DNA from: Sthenelais limicola
Lineage: Eukaryota; Annelida; Polychaeta; Phyllodocida; Sigalionidae
Reading direction: 5' to 3'
Assembly (NCBI GenBank): GCA_942159475.1
Contig: OW804096.1
Coordinates: 13,131,871-13,195,870, forward strand
Length of the DNA stretch: 64,000 nt
Shown: in pieces, positions 55,112 through 64,000 of the stretch
Position numbering within the stretch: position 1 is the first letter of the stretch
Layout: each line of letters opens with the position of its first letter
Made by a program: the position numbers and the translations under genes
Notes under the pieces: model-generated
Told to the model about the DNA's origin: nothing
Seen by the model: only the letters and a program-made list of their open reading frames with translations
Databases searched by the model: none

Positions 55112-57339
55112 TCAGCCCCTACCCCTACCCCTACCCCTACCCCTCCCTGGCCGGCGTTGCTCAACATTTCCCCTCCCCCTCCCCCTACCTCTCTTTGCTG
55201 GAGGAGGTGCAACCTCCCCATCCGAAGAAGATTCTGAAGATTCCCTTACCCTGCCCCTTCCCCTTACTGTTCCTCTACCCCTACCCCTACCCCTACCCCT
55301 ACCCCTACCCCTAGCTTGAGGTTCCTCTTGAGGTTCCTCCTCCTCCTCCTCCTCAGAAGATTCATCACCACCTAATTCTAATGATTCATCAGAAGAAGAT
55401 TCCCTCTCCCTTCCCCTTCCCCTTCCCCTTCCTCTACCCCTCCCTCTTCCTCTAGCCCTTCCACTTCCCCTCCCTCTACCTCTTACTGGGGCGACTGCAG
55501 GAGCCTGTACAATGTAGCCATCCCCCCCCCTCCCTGGCCCTTCTTCAGGTACAGTTGGTTTGGGGCACATAATGTCTTTGGTTTCTTCGGTACAAAAATC
55601 ACGAATAGAATTAAAAAGATACCACTGTCTGTATGCAGACAGTCCAGGAGAAGGTACAATGGGTGGGATGTCCTGAGGGACATCACCCACATCAACAGTA
55701 AGCATTTTAAAAGTACCACTATCTTCAGGGCCTACAAATGGCCTGAAAGAAATAACACCAGGTTTGTCACTAGAAAATTCAAAATGATGATACCCTTTGA
55801 TACCTGGAAAAGATTTGGAGAAAGGTGACAGGAATGCCTGCCAGTCGTACAATGGAACAAAAACAGTACCCCTTTCATCACCTACAAGTTGGGCCTGGTT
55901 GACCCCCCCTGGCGTACTGCGCTGCACACTGGCTTTTAATTGCTGAAGAGAAGAAACGTTGTCCCGACGAAATTGTTTTTTCAAGAGACCAAAGCACCAG
56001 TCGGGGGCAAACTTAGTGTGCCCAGTAATCAAAAAGTTAAGTGTAATAGACCTGTGCCTTCCAGTAAGGACACGCCACATCAAATAGGCCAAAACATACC
56101 GGTTCTTGTTCTGGCCACTACAATTGTCACAGTTAAGATCTAAATCTTTCTCCCCCAGACCATAGTTTTCAAAGTAATGATTCAGATAAGAAATAACTGC
56201 ATTTGACCCCTTACTGGTGCAATGGCTCTCATCTATAAGGTAGTTAACTTGTCTAGGCATTCCTTCCATGCAAATACCGAACAGGCCTACCTTCCTCGGG
56301 GTGAGAAAATAAAGGGGACCTGGTTGCATCGGGTAAGAAGGTAAATGCACTTGTTGTGCAAAGTCAAAACTGAGATGTACTCGAATGTCACATGAGCAAG
56401 GGGCATGTTTGCCAAGGGGGGGTTCACCATTGTCTCTGTACGCTTCTTTTGCATCAGCACAAAATTTCTGATAAAGAGTTCTTTCGGCGGTTACACTGTC
56501 TAAATGTTTCTGCTGTTTCTTTAACTTGGCAGCTTTCACAACATCAGGTAAATTACTACTACAGGAAATGTCTCTGTTATTACGCTGGCACTCCCAGCAG
56601 AGGTCTGTCATGGGACGACTTGTGACTATTTTAGGAAGATACTTGCGCCATAAATGACCAAAAGTGGAGTAGGCAACAGCCCTATTGCCAGTCTCTTGCA
56701 TGGCTTGTGTGTAAAGACGATGAACTTCAGCTTTTGTAGAACGGCAGGGGAGAATTAAGATGTCGTCTCTGTGGTGAGAAGATACTCTGCCTGGCAAGAC
56801 AAGAGCATGTGTTTCGGCATAAGATGTGATGAAGTTGATAGTGTTCTTCAGGTCATCTATTGGCAAAGACCTCACAGCACGGTGACCACCACCCTGTCGT
56901 GAACGAGTGACCAGACCATCCTCAGCGAAGGATTTTAGCAAAACTGTCAGCAAGTTTTGGCTAATCCTAGAAGTGAAGGGAGAGAAAAGAAATAGAAAAA
57001 ATAATTAATAATAATTTAATCGTTGACAAAGGAAGAAATTGAACATAATGCAGGATCTTAAAATGACAATACCAAAATATTGATTCTTAGCAAATAATCA
57101 TGTTATTATGAATAGCTATCTAATGTTCAGTATTAATGGGCACCACAAGATTCATGATAACACTCACTTGTAAAGGAATTTAAAGGTAGCTTTGCAAATA
57201 GGCTTGTTATGCATCCTGTAGTGGCTCTTTGGGTGTTTTCTCTCTCCCTTCCACTGGCGCCCCTTCTTGGTTGGACTGCATCGATCACTGTTGTCAGTAA
57301 CAGTATTGAAAACGCCAAAGAGTGCCATGTCGAGCTCAT
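55112..57339 (-). CDS. DUF7869-like protein with RG-rich acidic tail, at least two exons
   Basis: Exons 57339-57168 and 56966-55112, intron 57167-56967. The donor is CAA|GTGAGT and the acceptor follows a long pyrimidine tract ending 'cacttctag'; phases match. The upstream exon adds the conserved N-terminal part ending 'CKATFKFLYK'. Numbered from L at 56953: D197 in 'HLSFDFAQ', D276 in 'CDNCSGQNKN' and D318 in 'HTKFAPDWC' suggest an RNase H-like acidic triad, as in transposase-related folds. C119/C122 could bind metal. From ~490 the tail is disordered: RG repeats (RNA-binding type), a Ser/Glu block, more RG. The start exon lies further upstream (another acceptor sits at 57340) and was not found. 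The DUF7869 family is expanded in marine animals; function unknown. It may be transposon-derived. No stops or frameshifts. Confidence 0.8.
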
Positions 57340-58711
57340 CTGAAACGACAGTATAACAATAATGTAAAAATGAATTTGTGACTGACTAATATCACCGACA
57401 CCAATCTTAGTCTGAGTCCCTACAGTTATCCTACGTAATTAGTTATCCTATGTAATTGGGTAGGACGTGTCCTCATTATTTAACAAGCTACAGCTTAAAA
57501 TACTGATTAAAATACTGAATGAGTATTATACAGGCATGTATGGGCAATGAGGCAATAGAGAAAAACATTATTTTGAAATTACCTCGATGGATTTGGTCAT
57601 GTTCCGACCGATGAGAGATGCGCTGTTCCACAGTGAACTGGTCTATGCACATATCAACACATTTGTGTTGATATGCCAATTGTGCATTTTCTAAAAATCT
57701 GACCCGTATGCATCCAGAATCTTCTGACTGACGAAGGTCCATATTCCCTCTCCCCTCCCACCACCCTCCCTCCCTCCCTCCCTCCCTCTCTCCCAAACTG
57801 ACTTGCACTAAAAATGGCGGATCCATGGCTGAGCACTTGTGCCTATAGCCGGCATTAACTTTACATAATTGATCTCCATGTTCTGGCCATCAAGCATCCT
57901 GTCAGCCCACGGACGCTTGGTACCGCCTGTAAAGTTTGGCGATCTTTAGGACTTAACAAACATTAGATGGCATAACAGTGGCATGTATTTGTATTTCTAT
58001 TTAAGATTTTTATTCAGCAATTAAACATTATGTAACAGTTACACTATTCTCAGAATTTTCTGGTGCAATATGTCATGACATTAATCAGATATCATCTATA
58101 TATATATATATATAATATATATCAGAGCGAATCATTATGAATAAGAACATTTTTAAGAGCCTCGCACATTAGGCATTTTTACAATAGTAACCAGATAGAA
58201 TGATATTTAAATAATCTTAGACAATTTTATAGAATAAAAAACCAAACCCCAGCGTTGTGTCTGGTATTGAAGGATGGGATGTCTCTGGACGGACTGCCTT
58301 GTGCGGAATAATTGCTTCATATTCATTATACCTTTATTTTATTTTTATTCTTCTTTCATTTATTCTAAATTTCGTGATTGTGTCTTTAATTTGACCGGTG
58401 GAAATGCAACTGAAGTGAAGAGACACCTTTTATTCTCACTGATAAATACCAAAAATATTTTATAGGTTAATATTATCTTAGAAGTTAGCCCGATGGAATA
58501 GTAGTCTAGTATTGATGTTATTATTTTCTCATTTGATCTTGTAGATCTCTGGTAGTTTCTATTATTTTCCATGTAACATATGATTATAAGCTGAGAATAG
58601 CAATGTAATTAAAGGATAAACAAACAAACAAGCAAACAAAGAGAAATGTTCTTAATCAGTTCATATGGTAATTGGAAGGATTTTTTCACCAATACCATAG
58701 TTTGTGTAAAT
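57340..58711. other. No gene seen; should hold the first exon(s) of the minus-strand gene
   Basis: Contains (GGGA)n-complement at 57,735-57,795 and (TA)n near 58,098-58,125. A MITE-A end lies at 57,655-57,707. A minus-strand ATG at 57826, near a GTCAGT donor-like site, is one weak first-exon candidate but its phase does not fit exon 57339-57168. Confidence 0.45.
57655..57707 (-). mobile_element. MITE-A terminus fragment
   Basis: 'tgccaattgtgcattttcta' + 'aaaatctgacccg' is the last ~50 bp of a reverse MITE-A copy. Confidence 0.7.
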
Positions 58712-59117
58712 GTGATGTGTTTCAGGAAAATGAGTCATAAGTCGCAAAATTGGTATTTTTCAAAGCGTTTTTATCACAAGATCTCATTATTGGAATATTC
58801 CAATTTTTGGTGGGTTGATCACTGATAGCTATATCAATTGATGTATCAGATTTCAGACCAATCTATGTAATATATCCTTTGGTTTTATAGGTCCTCATAT
58901 GGACTACATTTAGTTACTTTACTGTTCATTGACACCCAGAAATATTGGAAACTTTTTTTCAAAAACGAAAATATCAAACTTAAAATCTAGAAATACTTAT
59001 TATTTTATCAGACTGTTTACTATCATTGGAATCGGCTTGATCTCATCTTATCAAATATAATGGTATTTCAAAATCTATTTTTTGCGACTTATGACTCATT
59101 TTCCTGAAACACATCAC
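58712..59117 (+). mobile_element. Inverted-repeat element D
   Basis: The left end GTGATGTGTTTCAGGAAAAT is mirrored by a right end finishing CTGAAACACATCAC, with long matching inner segments ('gagtcataagtcgcaaaa' / 'ttttgcgacttatgactc'). About 406 bp. Confidence 0.9.
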
Positions 59118-59310
59118 TTAATGATCTATAATTACAACCTAATGCATGATGTTCTTCTTCAGGTGTTTTTCTCACGTGTTCCGTTCTCTCTCCGACCTGC
59201 CAAGGCATAGAAGTGGCTTTACTTATCTGAAATTTCCAAAGAAAGCCCAGGAATGTGAGGGGGAAATGTCCAGGCCCATGGAATCCATGAACCTGTCTAT
59301 GCCATCCTAT

Positions 59311-59549
59311 ATGGGTCAGATTCTCAGAAAATGTACAATTTGCAGCTTTACACATTTAGTAAATTCAGCTACATTAGGCTGCAATTTGGTCAATACTAGG
59401 TAAAATCGAGTATATTCGGCATTGCATTGATTCTAGCAATCTCTTTGGTAAGGTTGAACTGTATTTTGAACTTCTTTTTCGTCTGAAATTTGGATTATTT
59501 GAGAGGATTGGTGAAGGTGAATTGTACATTTTCTGAAAATCTGACCCAT
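59311..59549 (+). mobile_element. MITE-A copy
   Basis: Starts 'gggtcagattctcagaaaat' and ends 'gaaaatctgaccca'. Full length; next copy follows at once. Confidence 0.9.
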
Positions 59550-59550
59550 A

Positions 59551-59790
59551 TGGGTTAGATCGTCGGAAAATGTACAATTGACAGCTCTATGCACTTAGTG
59601 AATTCTGCTATATTAGGCTGCAATTAGGTCAATGCTAGGTACATTCGAGTATATTCGGCATTGCATTGATTCTAGCAATCTATTTGGTTAGGTTGAACTG
59701 TATTTTCAACTTTAATTTTCGTCTGAAATGTGTTGGTTATTTCAGAGAATTTGTGAAAGTGAACTGTACATTTTCTGAAAATCTTACCCA
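59551..59790 (+). mobile_element. MITE-A copy in tandem with the previous one
   Basis: Starts 'gggttagatcgtcggaaaat' and ends 'gaaaatcttaccca'. Only 'TAT' separates it from its neighbour. The two differ at many positions, so this is two insertions, not a fresh duplication. Confidence 0.9.
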
Positions 59791-59929
59791 TACGTGCATT
59801 CAGTTTGAAAGGTGCTATAAGTGGGTGTAATACAAATATCCAACTCAAGTCAGATTTTGGGAAAAGGTTCTTCTCGGTAGGGTGTGGAGTGTGTGTAGGG
59901 GAGGGGTAATTCGCTGTCGTTCAAGTCTT

Positions 59930-60035
59930 TGTTCTGCAAGGTTAAACTGTGTTTTTAACCTTATTTTTGTCTTAAATCTAGGTTATTTGATGCAATTGGC
60001 GAAGGTGAATTGTACATTTTCTGAAAATCTGACCC
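59930..60035 (+). mobile_element. Right half of a MITE-A copy
   Basis: 'caaggttaaactgtgttttt' through the right terminus 'gaaaatctgaccca'. The left half is absent. Confidence 0.8.
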
Positions 60036-60209
60036 ATATGCAAAGGGGGTCATGTACACTGTAATGTGGACGGGGAAGGGAAGGGGGAAGAAGCTAAGAT
60101 GTACTGATTTCATGATTAATTACGTAATTAGTGGTACAAGGAAATAAACTATAGCCTTCTTTTGACAAGGACAGGGAGGGGGAGGGGGAGGGGAGCGCCT
60201 GAACGTAGA

Positions 60210-60381
60210 GGAATGTAAACCGGAAGTGTACGCAGCGTTCGTGACGCTCATTTATCACGTGACCTGCATTGTCATGCCTACGCGCATGCGTGTAGACGCG
60301 TACTTCCGGTTTGCCTCATCTGAGTTGAGGTTGATGGCTGTTGCTGCGATGTTTTAGTGTAATTTTATCTGCTAAAATGGT
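60210..60381 (+). promoter_or_regulatory. CpG-rich promoter-like block and possible first exon
   Basis: Within 100 bp lie ACCGGAAGTG (ETS/GABP-like, 60219), TCACGTGA (E-box, 60255), GCGCATGCG (NRF1-like, 60282) and the reverse ETS site ACTTCCGGT (60302). Downstream, ATG at 60377-60379 is followed at once by GTATGA, a splice-donor-like site, as in genes whose first exon ends with the start codon. The best nearby acceptor (60,686) leads to a quick stop, so the gene body was not found. The two ETS sites form an inverted repeat, so a foldback origin is also possible. Confidence 0.4.
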
Positions 60382-60523
60382 ATGACTTAAAACACTTGGC
60401 AGGATGGGTTTTAATATTTTAAATTTCTATGCAGATGGTAATAAAGATGCGATAATTAGAATAAATGTATGCATTCCGTTTGTACTCTTATATTATCCAT
60501 GGGTGGGAGCACTGTTTCATTAT

Positions 60524-60524
60524 T

Positions 60525-60555
<31 letters not shown>

Positions 60556-60556
60556 A
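60524..60556 (+). repeat. (ATT)n / (ATC)n microsatellite
   Basis: Short 'attattatcattatcattatc' type run. Confidence 0.9.
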
Positions 60557-61052
60557 ACATTTTTTTAAATCAGCCCAAACATTCCTGTGGTTACAATAGT
60601 ACTTTTGTCAGTCAGGATGAATAAGGATCATTGAACATCATATGTGATGTGATGTGTTTGATTGATTTGAAAACTATTCTTTTCAGGTCAAAGACATTTG
60701 TATACATATATAGTACAAATATTCTCATTCTGATTGTATCCTATACATTTAAAGCAAATTATCAAGCATCTAAGTAGGTATTTGATTAAGTCAACATAGA
60801 ATCAGCTCAGTAATTGTTAAATGTAATCTAACGATTAAACATAATGCTAAAAAGTATTCATATCCATTCTGACGACATATATTAAAGGTATGTTTACAGT
60901 TTAGACATTTTTTTAAAATTCCATCCCCCAGCGCCGTGCTCTCACACGCTGACCAATAATAATGCAACACAATATTCAAGAAATTCTTACATTGTTTTAG
61001 ACATCTGTCCCAAAAATATAAATGATCACACAAGGCAACAATATATGTTCAT
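60557..61052. other. No gene seen
   Basis: AT-rich; no supported ORF. Confidence 0.5.
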
Positions 61053-61446
61053 CAATGTGTTTCAGGGAAATGAGTCATAAGACGCAAAATTGATATTTTC
61101 CAAAGTCATTTATTCACAAGATCTCTTTATTGGAATGTTGGTGTGTTTATCCCTGTCAGTCATATAAATATACGTACCAAATTTCAGGACATTGTTTTAA
61201 TGATATCCTTGCGTTCAAAGGTCACCCCATGGAGTATATTTACCTACTTTACTGGTAATTGCCAACCCAGAAATATTGCAAACCTTTTTTCAAACATGAT
61301 TATATCAAACATAAAATATAGAAATTCTTATTAGATGTGTTTATGTTTACAATTGTTGGAATCCGCTTGATCTCATCTTCTCAAATATGATGATATCTCA
61401 AAATCCATTTTTTGCCACTTGTGACTCATTTCCCTGAAACACATCA
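61053..61446 (+). mobile_element. Inverted-repeat element D
   Basis: The left end 'atgtgtttcagggaaatgag' mirrors the right end 'ctcatttccctgaaacacat'. A 63-residue ORF inside resembles, in opposite orientation, the one in the 3.9-kb copy because both derive from the same repeat. Confidence 0.88.
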
Positions 61447-63802
61447 TAGTCTATGCTGTTATGTCATCCCGTGTGAAATTCATGTTAATTTTTGCAGACA
61501 AACATTTTTTTGAAGCATTCAATGAGCTGAATTCAAAAATCAATGTCTGCAATTTTTTTAATTATTTTATCCTACCGAAATTGAAGATGGCGTCCAAAAT
61601 GGCTGCTCAGACAATAAATGCCCATAACTTTGGTTCTAATTAACATAAATGAATGATTTTGGTGTCCATTTCTATGTTTTCCATGTCAGGGAATCCAATG
61701 AAATAAAAATAAAATCCATGGCACTTAATGCCTTTCCGCTAGGGGGCGTTATAGGTCATTTTTCACATATTTTCCTAAAAAACAATAAAAAATACTTCAA
61801 ATATCTTTCAATTCTTATACACAAAATCTTTAGTCATTTTATGCTTTCATTCAATCTCTTGGTAGTTAATATAACATTGGTAGATAATTTTCTATGATTT
61901 TTTTTCAATAATTAATAACTTATATTTCCAAGGAATGCAGTCACAAACATGATTTTCAACAGTAGTCCAGTAACAATATGGTTTGACCTAGGACAAATTG
62001 CAACAGAAGGTTTCTCAATGGTTTTGGGTAGTATGAGTGCCCCTTATTAACATACTAAAAGTCTAGAAAAATCTGGGTGGGGGAACATGCCCAAAATCTC
62101 AAAAAGCAAAATGGCCGCCTCTAAAACTTTGAAATGCCATAACTCAGTATAAAATCAGCATATATTCAAGTGTGAATACACTTTATTAATGTTTTCAGGC
62201 ATGGGGGATCCAATGAAACAATGAAAAAATCCATATAACCAATATTTAACAAGTTAGTATACTGATACATGAAAGAAATGACAAGAAAACTGCCCTTCAA
62301 ATGCATCCTGTGAAGTGAAAAATCAAAGTCCCATACAGTGAGATTGTACAAAGCATTCATGACCAAGGATATCTGATAACATCTTTCCACTAAACAAGCT
62401 GTCATAAGCATTGCTGTGACACTAGAAATAAAGAACCTTCCACAGGAAAAAACAATTAGCCATACACTGTATATGGCATCTGACATGTCATTCTGACTTC
62501 ATAAGCCTGGTAAATAGGGCCTGAACTCTTTGCACATTCACCATCATGACCACATGCAGCAGTGCATTCCATAATAACCAGGTAGGAACACTTGCAGTAG
62601 CTCTACAGCTGTAGCAAATGATCTGTAGTAGTTGGTCAAGGGCAGGTCAGTAGACTTCCATTTCCAATCTCCCTTTCAAGTTTGAATTTGGTAGCATATT
62701 CCTTGGCTGGGGTACTTATTAGCAGCTGATATAGATGGTAGGAATTGTGGATGGACATGCATGATGAGGACAGGGAGCCTTTTTTGTACTACAGTAAGAT
62801 ACAGAGGTAGAATATAGCCTTCTCCACCTTTCTCTACATATCAAGTAGGGGTACTTTGTTATCAGAGAACACATCAGCTTGTCTTTGGAGCATAGGCAGA
62901 AGCAGATACAGATATGTTTATGTTGCAAATAGCAGTTGAATCTCGTAGACTAAAAGTATTTAATGTTATATCACATTCTGCTATTGCATGGATAGGAGCA
63001 GTGTTCTGCACTCCTGGTATTCTAGATTTTTCCTCATACATTTGATGCTCCAAATGCTTTGCTCTTTTCCCTTCTTTGAGCTGTGGAAAGATGTTATTAT
63101 CAAGTCTGTGTTTTCACAAATGGGAATAGTGGCACATGCCAAATTCAACTGCTATTTTCAATATAAGCATATCTGCATTCAGGGATTCTATAGTCTGAAA
63201 TAGGAAAGTTTGATACAGATTAGTTGACCACAGCACAAGCCGGTATAGACAAGAGACGTGTTATGCTGCTATTGGGTCATTCCCCTTGATTTCAAATTAC
63301 CAGACATGGGCATAGTTAGTTACTTGTGTAACTACATGGAAACCCTCTTATAACCTATCATATACACACATTTATTCCAGATTCATGATATTACTTGCAG
63401 CTAAAGTTTTCAAAGCTTTCAGTTACCAATCATTGCATCATATCCTCACCACATCTTTGCATTTAGAGAACAATTATTATAGTTGGTAGGGTAAAAAAAC
63501 CTCTGCTATCTGTTGATCCTCCAGTCGTTCTATTGTGTATAATTTGAATGTATAGTGTTAAAAGGGGCTTAGACCACCCAATCCCTTCAATCAAATGGTT
63601 GTAGAATTTATATATCATATAGAGTATATGAACTAGAGATCATTCCTTTCTCCCGGCTGAGAACAACTTCCAGGGGTAATTTCCCCAACTAGGCAGAAAT
63701 CTTCATTGGTCTTGTTGCTCATATATAGTTCATTGAGGCTAGTATATTCAAAGCATCACACAGTAGTTTTGTATTGAGAACTATGTCAGTAAGAAGGGGG
63801 AA
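61447..63802. other. No supported gene; probable old repeat material at 61.5-62.2 kb
   Basis: Two related segments recur: 'ttttccatgtcagggaatcc' + 'aatgaaat' (61,678) and 'ttttcaggcatgggggatcc' + 'aatgaaac' (62,193), each near 'aaaatggc(t/c)gc' and 'ataact' words, suggesting a duplicated dispersed repeat. A 106-residue minus-strand ORF (62,166-62,486) overlaps this and has no recognisable domain. Confidence 0.4.
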
Positions 63803-64000
63803 CTAACTGGTATTGAGGCTGTTCCTCCTCCCATCTTGTGCCCCAAAGAGATAAATTAATGCTATTAAATTCAAATTCAAATTCAAATTCAAAAATCCTT
63901 TATTGCTGATGGAATGTACAATGCGGTGGCTCAGGTCTAGAATTCTAGGTCTCCCGAAGAGTGCCGATAAGGTTTTTGACTTATTAACAGAAAGTTGCAA
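63803..64000 (-). mobile_element. Probable 3' end of a non-LTR retrotransposon, cut by the window edge
   Basis: Read on the minus strand, 'cattccatcagcaataaagg' leads into four (TTTGAA)-type hexamers and stops. An AATAAA-like signal followed by a short-period tail is typical of CR1/L2-type non-LTR element ends. The remaining part would lie beyond 64,000. No RT domain is visible. Confidence 0.45.

Noticed and set aside
57488..57826. 112-residue minus-strand ORF starting MDPPFLVQ as the first exon of the DUF7869-like gene
   Set aside because: It runs through a GGGA repeat and a MITE-A end, and its donor-like site leaves the wrong phase for exon 57339-57168.
62166..62486. 106-residue hydrophobic minus-strand ORF
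   Set aside because: Lies in AT-rich, repeat-like sequence; no splice context or domain; composition matches random AT-rich translation.

Overview
This is a gene-poor, repeat-dense stretch of an animal nuclear genome. It is AT-rich overall, has GT-AG introns, and carries microsatellites, many short inverted-repeat elements, a complete Ty3/Gypsy retroelement with an envelope-like gene, and a member of a lineage-expanded protein family typical of marine invertebrates. The species cannot be read from the sequence. A marine invertebrate (echinoderm, mollusc, amphioxus-like or cnidarian) fits best, and that is an inference from the repeat and gene types only.

Layout. 1-28.9 kb has no convincing host gene. 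It holds about 22 copies of one ~235-bp inverted-repeat element (called MITE-A here), other short inverted-repeat families (B, D), a SINE-like family (S), a repeat (C) with a ~75-bp tandem expansion, foldback hairpins, and long CT/GA, TTC/TCC and poly-G arrays. 28,945-40,912 is one intact-looking LTR retroelement with 618-bp LTRs differing at one site and a 4-bp target duplication. In order it has primer site, gag, a -1 frameshift signal, protease/RT/RNase H/integrase (with one in-frame TGA), a chromo-like tail, an F-type envelope-like gene, polypurine tract and 3' LTR. 41-44.6 kb holds a foldback hairpin and a 69/100-bp tandem array. 45.0-48.6 kb is an element with long terminal inverted repeats (about 0.65-0.86 kb) around a broken gene. 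48.6-54.9 kb has repeats B, C and E, a foldback and pyrimidine tracts. 55.1-57.3 kb (minus strand) holds the only good non-retroviral gene: a spliced DUF7869-like protein with an RG-rich, acidic tail. 57.3-64 kb has more MITE-A and D copies, a CpG-rich promoter-like block at 60.2 kb with an ATG-ending first-exon candidate, and a probable non-LTR retrotransposon tail at the right edge.

The genes do not form a host pathway; most content is mobile DNA. The retroelement genes work together. Gag and pol come from one mRNA through a canonical slippery heptamer plus hairpin. The envelope-like gene appears to come from spliced mRNA and may itself have three exons. The two most unusual objects are this env-bearing element with a chromo-like integrase tail and the long-inverted-repeat element carrying a decayed gene of an unnamed repeat-borne family.
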